The notes under the pieces were generated by a model. The model saw nothing but the letters and a program-made list of their open reading frames with translations, made no database searches and had not been told where the DNA came from. Both the position numbers and the translations under genes were made by a program. This document shows positions 22,111 to 30,902 of a stretch of 40,302 nucleotides of DNA, in pieces; the stretch's first letter is position 1, and the number at the start of each line of letters is the position of its first letter. The stretch is from an uncultured Clostridia bacterium (GTDB lineage Bacteria; Bacillota; Clostridia; Oscillospirales; Ruminococcaceae): contig CANQPX010000002.1 of NCBI GenBank assembly GCA_947625915.1, positions 1 through 40,302 on the forward strand. Reading direction: 5' to 3'.

Positions 22111-22797
22111 ATGGGATATTTTCCGCTTTCCGTAGATATTACAGATAAAAATTGTGTTGTTGTCGGCGGAGGAAATACGGCGGCAAGAAAGATCGGAAAA
22201 CTTTTGCTTTTTAATGCGCGGGTAACTGTCATTGCTCCTTTTATATGCAGGGAGATAGCAGAAACAAAAAATATTACCATAAAGAAAAGAAATTTCAGGG
22301 ACGAGGACGCAGAGGACGCATTTCTTGTTGTTGGCGCGGCAAATGACCGTAATGTAAATAAGCATATCTCGCAAATTTGCAGGAAAAAAAATATCCCCGT
22401 AAATATTGTGGACGATCCGTCACTTTGCAGTTTTTATTTTCCTGCGGTGGTAAGAAAAGCTCCCGTTACAGTTGCTGTTTCAACGGACGGAGAAGCTCCG
22501 CTGATCGCTCGTTTTCTGCGTGAAAAAATAGAAAACATGATCGACGATAATATAAAAAAGACTGCCGAAAAAATAGACGAATGTCGGAAAAAACTGCCCG
22601 AAATTTTCAAGGAAGAAACGGTCAGAAAAGCCATCCTTGAAACCTTGCTGCAAAGGTGTCTGACGGGTCAGCCGCCGAAAAATACAGATGATTTTTTGCA
22701 GGAAATGAGGGATATATATGACAATACGGATAGGTACGCGAAAAAGCCGTCTTGCCCTTGTACAGACGGAAATGGTATGCAGCGCGCTGAAAAATAA
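22111..22797 (+). CDS. Precorrin-2 dehydrogenase/sirohydrochlorin ferrochelatase (Met8/SirC type)
   Basis: A 228-residue siroheme enzyme that oxidises precorrin-2 and may insert iron. It has YFPLSVDITDKNCVVVGGGNTAARKIGKLL (NAD motif 18-25), VNIVDDPSLCSFYFPAVVRKAPVTVAVSTDGEAPLIA with the conserved Asp region, and a Met8-type helical tail. Its last 27 residues are read across the start of hemC in another frame, an 80-nt overlap that is unusually long; the tail (KKPSCPCTDGNGMQRAEK) is probably a by-product of a lost stop codon. No separate ferrochelatase is seen, so a bifunctional role is likely. Confidence 0.88.
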   Translation: MGYFPLSVDITDKNCVVVGGGNTAARKIGKLLLFNARVTVIAPFICREIAETKNITIKKRNFRDEDAEDAFLVVGAANDRNVNKHISQICRKKNIPVNIVDDPSLCSFYFPAVVRKAPVTVAVSTDGEAPLIARFLREKIENMIDDNIKKTAEKIDECRKKLPEIFKEETVRKAILETLLQRCLTGQPPKNTDDFLQEMRDIYDNTDRYAKKPSCPCTDGNGMQRAEK

Positions 22798-23581
22798 ATT
22801 TCCCGAAATAAAAACAGAGATCGTTCCCATTACCACAAAAGGCGATAAGATCCTTGACAAGCCCCTTACTCAGATCGGAGGAAAGGGTATTTTTATAACG
22901 GAGATCGAACAGGCTTTGCGGCAGAAAAGAATTGATATTGCCGTCCACAGCGCAAAGGATCTTCCCGTAGACATTCCCGAAGATCTTGCAGTTTCAGCCG
23001 TCCTGAAGCGGGGAGACCCGAGAGATGCGATGGTCACAAGGACGGGAGAAAATATCCGTGACGAGAAAAGTTTTACCGTCGGAACGGGCAGTGTAAGACG
23101 GAAAATGTTTATCCGTAAAATGTATCCCCAAGTATCTGTTTCGGATATTCGCGGAAATGTTGATACAAGAATAAAAAAGCTCCTTGACGGGAACTATGAC
23201 GCGCTCATTCTTGCGGCGGCAGGGCTTGAACGTCTTGGGATAAAAAATGATAACATATCTGTTTTAACTTTGGATATTGAAAAATGCCTGCCCGCTCCGT
23301 GCCAAGGAATAATAGCCATAGAAAGCAGGAAGAATGACAGTGCTGTTTGCGGGTATCTTTCTTCCATAAACGATACCGATACATTTTCTGTGTTTGAAAC
23401 GGAGCGGTATATCCTGAAACTGACAGGCGGGAACTGTGATCTTCCCCTCGGCGCATACGGTCATATTTCGGAAAATAAAATTTTCCTTACTTTATCGGAT
23501 AAAGCAGAAACGGCAGTAAAAGGCTTTGCGCCTGTTGAAGAAAGATATCGGCTTGCGGAAAGATTGGTGAAAGAACTTTGA
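22718..23581 (+). CDS. hemC: Hydroxymethylbilane synthase (porphobilinogen deaminase)
   Basis: A 287-residue enzyme that joins four porphobilinogens. The N-terminus MTIRIGTRKSRLALVQT is canonical; HSAKDLP, KRGDPRDAMV, TGSVRR and DIRGNVDTR follow in order, and the cofactor-bearing Cys is in GGNCDLPLGAYG. GAGGG lies 7 nt before the ATG inside the preceding gene. The end overlaps the next gene by four bases. Confidence 0.95.
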   Translation: MTIRIGTRKSRLALVQTEMVCSALKNKFPEIKTEIVPITTKGDKILDKPLTQIGGKGIFITEIEQALRQKRIDIAVHSAKDLPVDIPEDLAVSAVLKRGDPRDAMVTRTGENIRDEKSFTVGTGSVRRKMFIRKMYPQVSVSDIRGNVDTRIKKLLDGNYDALILAAAGLERLGIKNDNISVLTLDIEKCLPAPCQGIIAIESRKNDSAVCGYLSSINDTDTFSVFETERYILKLTGGNCDLPLGAYGHISENKIFLTLSDKAETAVKGFAPVEERYRLAERLVKEL

Positions 23582-25059
23582 GTACGGGTAAAGTATACAT
23601 GATCGGTGCGGGCTGCGGAAGCTATGATCTAATAACGATACGGGGCATGGAAGCACTGAAAAAATGCGATACAGTTCTGTATGACAGCCTGATAGATCCG
23701 CATCTTCTTGACCTTTTGCCAGAAAGCTGTGATAAGATCTATGTTGGGAAACGCGCGGGAATGCACAGCACCTCACAGGAAACCATAAATAAATTGCTTG
23801 TGCAAAAAGCAAAACATGGAAAGACCGCTGCACGTCTGAAAGGAGGAGATCCTTTCGTATTCGGGCGAGGCGGTGAAGAACTGCTTTTTCTTATGGAAAA
23901 TAATATCCCTTTTGAGATAATTCCGGGAATTTCTTCTGCTGTCGCCGTTCCCGAAATGGCGGGGATCCCTGTAACGCACAGGGAAGTCAGCAGAAGTTTT
24001 CATATTATTACTGGACACACAAAAGATGATCTGCTGCCCGAACAGTTCCGACTTTATGCAAAACTTAAAGGTACTCTTGTATTTCTTATGGGGCTTACTC
24101 ATATTGAACAAATTGCCCGAAATTTGATAGAATACGGAAGATCTCCCGACACACTTGCGGCGGTCATTTCCAATGGCGGAAAAGCATCACAGCATACCGT
24201 TCGGGGAAAACTTTCGGAAATTTCCCGAATTGCAGAGGAAAACAAAATATGTTCGCCTGCGGTGATAGTGGTGGGCGATACGGCTGCATTTGAACTGTGT
24301 TCTCCCGAAAAAAAGACGCTTGACGGAATTTCCGTTACCATTACGGGTACAAAAAATTTCGCTTATAAACTCTCCGAAATGCTTATCGGATACGGCGCAA
24401 ATGTAAATTGCGAAAACCTGTTTGATATTGTTTCATATGAAAATGAGGAAAGTATTTTTGAAACATTTGCGGACATTTTATCCTATACCATGATCCTGCT
24501 TACAAGTCGTAGCGGCGCGGAAATATTTTTTCGTATTCTCAAAAAAATGCGTATTGATTTAAGAAAATTATCTGGCATACGATTTGCCGTTATCGGGAAC
24601 GGAACGGCGGAAATTCTTGAAGAACACGGTATATATCCCGATATCGTACCGAAAAAATTTTCATCGGGATCTCTTGCGGAGGCTGTAATAAAAAATAAAA
24701 GATCAAAGGAAAAAATATTGTTGCCCCGTGCCGAGAAAGCTTCTCCTGTGCTTACGGATATTTTTCTGCAAAATGACATTCCGTTCAAAGAAGTGAATAT
24801 TTATGACGTGAAAAGCGAAAGGAACGGACAGCCGCGGGAGATAGATACGGATATTGTTGTGTTCGGCAGCCGAGCCGAAGCAATTGATCTTTACGAGCAG
24901 GGATATACGCTTTCGGCAGATACCACAGCGGTCTGCATTGGAGAGACCACAGCAGCCGAGGTAAAAACATTGTATGGCAAAAATACCGTGGTACCGAAAA
25001 TACAAAATGCAGAGGGCATTGTCGATTTTATAAAAGATCTGAAAGGAAGAATAAAATGA
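23578..25059 (+). CDS. cobA-hemD: Uroporphyrinogen-III methyltransferase/uroporphyrinogen-III synthase fusion
   Basis: A 493-residue two-domain enzyme. Residues 1-240 are the SUMT domain (VYMIGAGCGSYDLITIRGMEAL, YDSLIDPHLL, RLKGGDPFVFGRGGEE, GIPVTHR, FLMGL) that methylates uroporphyrinogen III on the way to siroheme. Residues about 250-493 are a diverged HemD domain (SVTITGTKNFAYKLSEML, LTSRSGAEIFF, RFAVIGNGTAEILEEHGI, CIGETTAAEV). Such fusions are usual in Clostridia. The start is TTG at 23578, overlapping the hemC stop; no ATG lies near enough to serve. It supplies siroheme to the sulfite reductase in the divergent operon. Confidence 0.92.
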   Translation: MSTGKVYMIGAGCGSYDLITIRGMEALKKCDTVLYDSLIDPHLLDLLPESCDKIYVGKRAGMHSTSQETINKLLVQKAKHGKTAARLKGGDPFVFGRGGEELLFLMENNIPFEIIPGISSAVAVPEMAGIPVTHREVSRSFHIITGHTKDDLLPEQFRLYAKLKGTLVFLMGLTHIEQIARNLIEYGRSPDTLAAVISNGGKASQHTVRGKLSEISRIAEENKICSPAVIVVGDTAAFELCSPEKKTLDGISVTITGTKNFAYKLSEMLIGYGANVNCENLFDIVSYENEESIFETFADILSYTMILLTSRSGAEIFFRILKKMRIDLRKLSGIRFAVIGNGTAEILEEHGIYPDIVPKKFSSGSLAEAVIKNKRSKEKILLPRAEKASPVLTDIFLQNDIPFKEVNIYDVKSERNGQPREIDTDIVVFGSRAEAIDLYEQGYTLSADTTAVCIGETTAAEVKTLYGKNTVVPKIQNAEGIVDFIKDLKGRIK

Positions 25060-26033
25060 AACGATTCAGACGACTTCGCAGCGGCGAACCTATACGGCGG
25101 CTCGTCCGAGAAACGCACATTGACAAAAGCGATCTTATTTATCCGATATTTATTGAGGAAGGCGAAAATATCAAAACGCCTGTGGACTCTATGCCGGGAA
25201 TTTTCCGCCGATCAATAGACCGACTGGACGAAATTCTTCTTCAAATTGAAAACAGTAAGATCGGAGGGATACTTGTATTCGGGATACCGAAGCACAAGGA
25301 CGAAACGGGCAGCGGTGCATACGATAAAAACGGCATTACACAGCGTGCAGTGCGGTATATCAAAAACAAATGTCCGGATATTCTGATAATTGCCGATGTC
25401 TGCCTTTGTGAATATACATCTCACGGACATTGCGGACTGGTTTGCGGCGGTGAGATACTGAACGATGAAACGCTTCCTTTGCTTGCGAAAATGGCAGTCA
25501 GCCTTGCGGAAAGCGGGGCGGACATAATTGCTCCGTCAGACATGATGGACGGAAGAGTCGCATACATAAGAAAAACCCTTGATGAAAGCGGTCACGTAAA
25601 TACGCCGATACTTTCATACAGTGCAAAATTTGCATCCGGGTATTATGCACCTTTCCGTGACGCAGCGGATTCTGCACCCGCTTTCGGAGACAGAAAGACC
25701 TATCAGATGGACTATGCAAACGGCAGAGAAGCCATAGGCGAAATTGCAGAGGACATTTCAGAGGGCGCGGATATGATAATGGTAAAGCCTGCCCTTGCTT
25801 ATCTTGACCTTGTACGCATGGCGCATGAAAAATTTGATCTTCCCCTTGCCGTTTACAACGTCAGCGGAGAATATGCAATGGTAAAAGCCACTGCGGCAAT
25901 GGGCTATATAAATGAAAAAAAGATCGTTCTTGAAAATATTACGGCAATGAAGCGAGCAGGTGCGGACATCATCATAACCTATCATGCTCTTGACATATGC
26001 AAATGGCTTGACGAGGAAAAAGGAGAGATCTGA
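25056..26033 (+). CDS. hemB: Porphobilinogen synthase (5-aminolevulinate dehydratase)
   Basis: A 325-residue enzyme condensing two aminolevulinates. DVCLCEYTSHGHCG holds the three zinc cysteines, so it is the Zn-dependent form; APSDMMDGRVAYIR and YSAKFASGYYAPFRDAA (first active lysine) precede MVKPALAYLDLVR (Schiff-base lysine). The ATG overlaps the preceding stop as ATGA. Confidence 0.96.
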   Translation: MKRFRRLRSGEPIRRLVRETHIDKSDLIYPIFIEEGENIKTPVDSMPGIFRRSIDRLDEILLQIENSKIGGILVFGIPKHKDETGSGAYDKNGITQRAVRYIKNKCPDILIIADVCLCEYTSHGHCGLVCGGEILNDETLPLLAKMAVSLAESGADIIAPSDMMDGRVAYIRKTLDESGHVNTPILSYSAKFASGYYAPFRDAADSAPAFGDRKTYQMDYANGREAIGEIAEDISEGADMIMVKPALAYLDLVRMAHEKFDLPLAVYNVSGEYAMVKATAAMGYINEKKIVLENITAMKRAGADIIITYHALDICKWLDEEKGEI

Positions 26034-26034
26034 C

Positions 26035-27306
26035 TTGAAAACAAATTGTTCTGACGCTCTTTATCATCGCGCGGTGAAACTCATGCCGGGAGGTGTGAAC
26101 AGTCCCGTGCGTGCCTTTCGGAATGTGGGACGGGATCCGTTGTTTATAGATCATGCAAAGGGCAGCTATATTTATGATGCGGACGGAAATAAATTTATAG
26201 ATTATGTGTGTTCATGGGGACCTGATATTTTCGGTCATGCTTATCCGCCGATCGTAGAAGCTGTAAAAAAAGCCTGTGAAAAAGGACTGACATTCGGAGC
26301 GTGTCATGAAGGGGAAATTGTTCTTGCGGAAAAGATAATTTCTCATTTTCCGTCTGTCGAAATGGTTCGGCTCGTTAATTCAGGCACGGAAGCTGTCATG
26401 AGTGCGATCCGCGCCGCAAGAGGGTCAACAGGCAGAGATAAGATAATTAAATTTGAAGGGTGTTATCACGGACATTGTGATCCGCTGCTTGTAAAAGGCG
26501 GTTCGGGTCTGATGACCCATGCCGTTCCCGACAGCACAGGCGTGCCGAAAAGTTTTACCGAGCATACATTGCTCGCAAAATACAACGATAAGAGATCGGT
26601 ATCGGATCTGTTTGAAACATATCCCAATGAGATCGCGTGCATTATTGTTGAGCCATGTGCCGCAAATATGGGAGTAGTTCCGCCGCAAAAAGGATATTTA
26701 CAATATCTTCGCGAAATTTCAAAAAAATATGGAGCGCTGCTTATCTTTGATGAAGTGATAACGGGCTTTCGGCTTTCAGACGGCGGAGCGCAAAAGTTTT
26801 ACGGAGTAAATGCGGATATGACTGTCCTTGGAAAGATAGTAGGCGGCGGAATGCCTTTGGCAGCCTATGGCGGCAGACGTGATATAATGGAATGTATCTC
26901 GCCTTTGGGTCAGGTTTATCAAGCGGGAACGCTTTCGGGGAATCCCGCTGCCACTGCCGCAGGAATTGCTGCATTGACTGCCATTGAGCAGGATCCTTAT
27001 TTATATGACAAGCTGGAAATAAGATCGGAAAAGCTTGAAACCGCCATGAGAAAAGCGGGGTTAAATGTAAATCGTGTCGGTTCATTATTGACGGCATTTT
27101 TTACCGACAAAGCGGTAACAGACTATGAAAGTGCGTGTACTTCGGACAGAGGTAAATATGCCGCATATTTTAATTTTCTGCTTGAAAACGGTATCTATAC
27201 AGCGCCTTCTCAGTTTGAAGCAATGTTTGTTTCGGCGGCACATTCCGATGAGGATATTGATATTACCTGCAATGTTATCGAAAAAGCAGGAAAAATGCTG
27301 CATTAA
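26035..27306 (+). CDS. hemL: Glutamate-1-semialdehyde 2,1-aminomutase
   Basis: A 423-residue PLP enzyme, the normal length, making 5-aminolevulinate from the HemA product. It has LMPGGVNSPVRAFRNVGRDPLFIDHAKG, VNSGTEAVMSAIRAARG, FEGCYHGHCDPLLVKGGSG, FDEVITGFR and the PLP lysine in TVLGKIVGGGMPLAAYGG. The start is TTG at 26035 with AGGAG 9 nt upstream, 1 bp after the hemB stop. It is the last gene of the operon; with hemA and hemB it completes the C5 route to siroheme. Confidence 0.94.
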   Translation: MKTNCSDALYHRAVKLMPGGVNSPVRAFRNVGRDPLFIDHAKGSYIYDADGNKFIDYVCSWGPDIFGHAYPPIVEAVKKACEKGLTFGACHEGEIVLAEKIISHFPSVEMVRLVNSGTEAVMSAIRAARGSTGRDKIIKFEGCYHGHCDPLLVKGGSGLMTHAVPDSTGVPKSFTEHTLLAKYNDKRSVSDLFETYPNEIACIIVEPCAANMGVVPPQKGYLQYLREISKKYGALLIFDEVITGFRLSDGGAQKFYGVNADMTVLGKIVGGGMPLAAYGGRRDIMECISPLGQVYQAGTLSGNPAATAAGIAALTAIEQDPYLYDKLEIRSEKLETAMRKAGLNVNRVGSLLTAFFTDKAVTDYESACTSDRGKYAAYFNFLLENGIYTAPSQFEAMFVSAAHSDEDIDITCNVIEKAGKMLH

Positions 27307-27389
27307 ATATAATTTTAATGCAAAATATAAAGAACGGAAAGGATCATTTGATCCATTTTGAAAGGCTATAATACGTTATTCCGAAAAAA

Positions 27390-27430
27390 CCAAAGCCGTA
27401 ACATCTTGCTTTAAGATGTTACGGCTTTGG
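27390..27430 (+). terminator. Strong terminator of the cysP-hemL operon
   Basis: An 18-bp perfect stem (27390-27407 with 27413-27430, core GCCGTAACATCTT) and a 5-nt loop, followed by CTTTTCCTT. Confidence 0.85.
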
Positions 27431-27503
27431 CTTTTCCTTGTCGGATCTTATTGTTCATTGCAGCAAAGAAAAATGATTTACGGGATTGTCTGAAAAATTA
27501 GTG

Positions 27504-27532
27504 TTGCAATTTTCAGAATGATGGTGTATAAT
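27504..27532 (+). promoter_or_regulatory. Promoter of the sigma factor gene
   Basis: TTGCAA (27504-27509), 17-bp spacer, TATAAT (27527-27532), 38 bp before the ATG. A dyad CTGAAAAATT/AATTTTCAG (27490-27516) spans the -35 box. This is a housekeeping-type promoter. Confidence 0.65.
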
Positions 27533-27569
27533 ATCCTTAAAAATATTTCTTCGTGAAAGGACGATAGGT

Positions 27570-28115
27570 ATGCTTGCAGCTTGTCTTGCCCTGATAGATG
27601 AACCAACCGACAGGGAAAAATTTGAAAATTTGTATTATACATACAAGGATATGATGTTCAAACTTGCAATGTCCATTCTTCACAATGACGCTCTTGCGCA
27701 GGAAACCGTACAGGATTGTTTTCTGAAACTTGCCGAAATGATAAAGGAAGTTCCTGATGTTCCAAGTAAACGCGCAAAAGCAATGATAATAACTATGGTA
27801 AAAAACAAAGCAAGAAATAATCTTAAAGCAGAACATTATGACAAAAATGAAATTTTTGAGGAAGATGAAATATCCGATAAGATCATAAATGATATATTAT
27901 CAGATATAGGATACGAGGAACTTGTTAAAATGATTGATGAACTCGAACCTCTGTATAGAGATGTCCTTGTTTTGAGAATTTTAAATGAATTAAGCGTCGG
28001 CGAAGTTGCGCAAGCGCTTGAGCTTCCGTATCGGACCGTTGAAACGCGACTTTTGCGGGGCAGGAAAATTTTGCAGAAAAAACCGGAGGGGATCAATAAT
28101 GAATGCGGCAATTAA
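27570..28115 (+). CDS. ECF-type RNA polymerase sigma factor
   Basis: A 181-residue sigma-70 family protein with only two regions. Region 2 covers FENLYYTYKDMMFKLAMSILHNDALAQETVQDCFLKLAEM (18-60) and region 4 YRDVLVLRILNELSVGEVAQALELPYRTVETRLLRGRKILQK (130-172). It should direct RNA polymerase to a small set of promoters. It overlaps the downstream membrane gene by 17 nt, the usual arrangement of sigma and anti-sigma pairs. The two secreted proteins that follow are its likely targets, but no shared non-housekeeping promoter motif was found by eye. Confidence 0.87.
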   Translation: MLAACLALIDEPTDREKFENLYYTYKDMMFKLAMSILHNDALAQETVQDCFLKLAEMIKEVPDVPSKRAKAMIITMVKNKARNNLKAEHYDKNEIFEEDEISDKIINDILSDIGYEELVKMIDELEPLYRDVLVLRILNELSVGEVAQALELPYRTVETRLLRGRKILQKKPEGINNECGN

Positions 28116-28797
28116 AAAACAAATATTCGATATAGTTTTGAAAGAAGCACTAAGGGACAGCATGGAGAAAGAATTCAAAAAAATCGACGAAATGGTTATT
28201 GATGAGCCTTACGAATTTTCATCAGAATTTGAAAAGAAGATGAAAAAGCTTATAAATTCTATCGGACGAAAGGACAGAATAAAAAAATTCAAACATATTG
28301 CTGTGCGGACGATCGTATCGGCTGCGGCTGTTTTCGGCGTAATATTTGGCGGACTTCTTACTCAGCCGGAAGTTTATGCAGCTGTGCAGCACGTTTTTCG
28401 AAGCGTTTTTGACACACACGACAAATACGAATTTGTTAGCGATGAATTGACAATTGACAATTTTAATAATAACATTAGATTGGGATATGTTCCGGAAGGA
28501 TATTACTTATCGGAGGGATTTTATACTACGATAAACGTATCCCTTTGCTATAAAAATGAAACAGATGATATTACATTTGAATATGGAATATCAAATTTTA
28601 TTAGCACTTCATATGATAATGACCATAATTCATATAGCTCATTTTATAATAATGATATAGAATATCATTATTATGAAAGTAGTGACGATGATTTTACAAA
28701 TAAACTTATTTGGTATAAAGACGGATATTTTTTTGGTATTTATGCACATTTATCTAAAGACGAACTTGTCAAAATTGCTGAAAATTTAGAAAAATAA
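28099..28797 (+). CDS. DUF4367-type membrane protein, putative anti-sigma factor
   Basis: A 232-residue protein: residues 1-70 are a charged cytoplasmic helical region, about 71-90 one membrane segment (TIVSAAAVFGVIFGGLL), and the remainder an extracellular domain with IRLGYVPEGYYLSEGFY, the mark of DUF4367. Such proteins accompany ECF sigma factors in Ruminococcus-type genomes and probably hold them at the membrane. GGAGGGG lies 7 nt before the ATG. The outer domain is rich in Asn, Asp, Tyr and Ser (SYDNDHNSYSSFYNNDIEYHYYES), and the gene is A/T-rich. Confidence 0.75.
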   Translation: MNAAIKKQIFDIVLKEALRDSMEKEFKKIDEMVIDEPYEFSSEFEKKMKKLINSIGRKDRIKKFKHIAVRTIVSAAAVFGVIFGGLLTQPEVYAAVQHVFRSVFDTHDKYEFVSDELTIDNFNNNIRLGYVPEGYYLSEGFYTTINVSLCYKNETDDITFEYGISNFISTSYDNDHNSYSSFYNNDIEYHYYESSDDDFTNKLIWYKDGYFFGIYAHLSKDELVKIAENLEK

Positions 28798-28868
28798 AAA
28801 TTTTTTGACGTGATTTCTCTTTCTGCGTGGTCTATTATATAGAGGCAGATAATTTAAGGAGGGATTGT

Positions 28869-29276
28869 ATGCCAAAAAAAGTCAAAAGCTTAACTTCAAT
28901 TCTTTTGTCAATATTAGTAATATTCAGCTTAATAGTATCTGTAGATGCAATAGAGCCTCGATACTCTGATACGGATAGTATAACCATTGGTCTTGGGATT
29001 ACAGGTACAACTGCAAGTTGCACTGTTATGATTTACGGTGCCGATGGAACAACGAGTATTGATAAAGTAAATATTACTTTGAAAGACAGTAAAGGTAATG
29101 TTAAGGGAGAATGGAAGAATTTATCTACTAACTCCAGAAAGTTTACATTCTTCGAAACAGTTTCTAATTTAATTGTAGGAGAAAGCTATACTCTTGAGTT
29201 TTCGGCAAACATTAATAGAAGAACAGGTGTAGAGACTATCAAAGATAGTCGTACAGCAACTTGTTCCGGCAAATAA
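28869..29276 (+). CDS. Small secreted protein, function unknown
   Basis: A 135-residue protein with a signal peptide (KKVKSLTSILLSILVIFSLIVSVDA, likely cut after VDA). The mature part, about 110 residues, reads as a beta-sandwich-like repeat of strands (SITIGLGITGTTASCTVMIYG, KVNITLKDSKGNVKGEWKNL, YTLEFSANINRRTG) and has two cysteines (TASC, TATC) that could form a disulfide. I do not recognise the family. AAGGAGGG is 6 nt before the ATG. It follows the sigma/anti-sigma pair and lies before a large secreted protein. Confidence 0.72.
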   Translation: MPKKVKSLTSILLSILVIFSLIVSVDAIEPRYSDTDSITIGLGITGTTASCTVMIYGADGTTSIDKVNITLKDSKGNVKGEWKNLSTNSRKFTFFETVSNLIVGESYTLEFSANINRRTGVETIKDSRTATCSGK

Positions 29277-29353
29277 AAACTATAATAAAAACTGCCTCTA
29301 ATCGTTTTAATGGTAAAATCTACATACCGTGTATCGGTGGAAAGGAAAATGTT

Positions 29354-30889
29354 ATGAAAGTCAAAAAATTTTTGAGTGCGGTGATTAGTGCGGCTATGTG
29401 CTTGTCAATTGTCACAGCTAATGTTTCCGCAGATGATAGCATTTTTATAGAAACATCTGAAAGTGCAATTGAAATGGTTAGCGAGAAAAGTGATGACTTT
29501 CAGTCTATAAGTGAGTTAGGTGCTGCATATCGTCTGGAAGATGTTGCCAAGGATTTAATCACGCTTAATTCCATTTCATCAAAAACAAACGATGTTGCAG
29601 CTTATTCTGCAAATTCTGCTCCGGTTGCAGGACTTTCAACAATGGTTGTCAATCCAGAAACGCTTTTGAACGGCAGCATGACAACTGAAACAGTGGTTTA
29701 TTGGCTGTGGTATGACGGTGAGACTTATTATTCATACGATCCGGACGGAGACGAAATCGTTAATTATTATGTCTCTGGAATTAACGATTATATTTTGGGA
29801 ACAGTAACACTTGACGGTGAAGCAATTGGATTTGCTACACAGATAACAGTGGCTGCTGAGTATGATCTGCTTTTTCAAGTTGAGGATTCCAATGGCGAGT
29901 TATCCAATGTGCTTGACTACGTTCTGATGGTTGAACCTGCTGATGGAAATACAAGACCTATATGTAATATAATAGTTTCAAACTCAACTCCAACAGTAAA
30001 CTCAAACGTACTCTTTGACTGGTCTACGTCAACCGATGCAGACAGCGATGACTATATCGCAGGCGTTAAAGTCAGAGTAATTCATGGTGCAAGTGATGTG
30101 CTTGTTGACACAAGTAGCAAATATTATGCCGGCATGACCAATTATGGTATTCTCCTAACATTTGACGAAGTTGGAACATATGATGTTTGGATTTCAATGA
30201 GTGACAATCATAATGCATGGTCTAACTGGAATATTAATACTATTAATGTAACTAAAGAAATAACATATGTTTTGGACAATGTTATACTTACATCTAGTGA
30301 TGTAAATAATACGAATAGTACACGTTTTACATGGGGCAATTATAAAGAAGCCGTTGAACTTCAGTATCAGACAAATTTGCCAGAGGCATTATTTGATTTG
30401 GTTACTACAAATTCCGTTCCGTCAGAATTACAAAGCAGAACAATAATAGGTGCTGAATGGACATTAAGCGGGCGTGTAAAAACATCATCTGGAAATCCGT
30501 TGTCTAATGCGACAGTTCGAATCTTTATTCCTATGAAGTATAACGGTAGTTTTACGGCATCAGTGACAACAAATTCGTCTGGCTATTTCTCATACACTTG
30601 TGACAGCTTGACACAATGGTTTGATGCAATGAATGTATATTATATAGCGCAAGTGCCTGTGGATTTAAATTTATACGGCTCAACATCTGATTGGTGTAGA
30701 TATGGCGATTTATTGACAACTTCATGGTATGAACCAACAGATATGTATGTAATATGTGATTCTGCTTTAGTTAGGACAACAATTCCGGTAACTGCACTTT
30801 GTGGATGTTCATTCGCAAAATGGCTTGGTTATCGGTGGACTTATGGCATCCCTGGCGATTCAGGTTGTGGTTGGTTTGATTGGGGTTAA
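29354..30889 (+). CDS. Large secreted multidomain protein, function unknown
   Basis: A 511-residue exported protein. The signal peptide (KVKKFLSAVISAAMCLSIVTANVSA) is followed by two or three Ig/PKD-like strand-rich segments: WYDGETYYSYDPDGDEIVNYY, PICNIIVSNSTPTVNSNVLFDWSTS, YDVWISMSDNHNAWSNWNINTINV. Then WTLSGRVKTSSGNPLSNATVRIFIP is a carboxypeptidase-regulatory-like fold, a common surface module. The C-terminus is short, aromatic and Cys-rich (CGCSFAKWLGYRW, GDSGCGWFDWG). No LPXTG or dockerin is seen, so how it is held is unclear. AAAGGA precedes the ATG. No enzymatic motif was found. Confidence 0.75.
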   Translation: MKVKKFLSAVISAAMCLSIVTANVSADDSIFIETSESAIEMVSEKSDDFQSISELGAAYRLEDVAKDLITLNSISSKTNDVAAYSANSAPVAGLSTMVVNPETLLNGSMTTETVVYWLWYDGETYYSYDPDGDEIVNYYVSGINDYILGTVTLDGEAIGFATQITVAAEYDLLFQVEDSNGELSNVLDYVLMVEPADGNTRPICNIIVSNSTPTVNSNVLFDWSTSTDADSDDYIAGVKVRVIHGASDVLVDTSSKYYAGMTNYGILLTFDEVGTYDVWISMSDNHNAWSNWNINTINVTKEITYVLDNVILTSSDVNNTNSTRFTWGNYKEAVELQYQTNLPEALFDLVTTNSVPSELQSRTIIGAEWTLSGRVKTSSGNPLSNATVRIFIPMKYNGSFTASVTTNSSGYFSYTCDSLTQWFDAMNVYYIAQVPVDLNLYGSTSDWCRYGDLLTTSWYEPTDMYVICDSALVRTTIPVTALCGCSFAKWLGYRWTYGIPGDSGCGWFDWG

Positions 30890-30902
30890 TGGAGGTGTTA
30901 AA

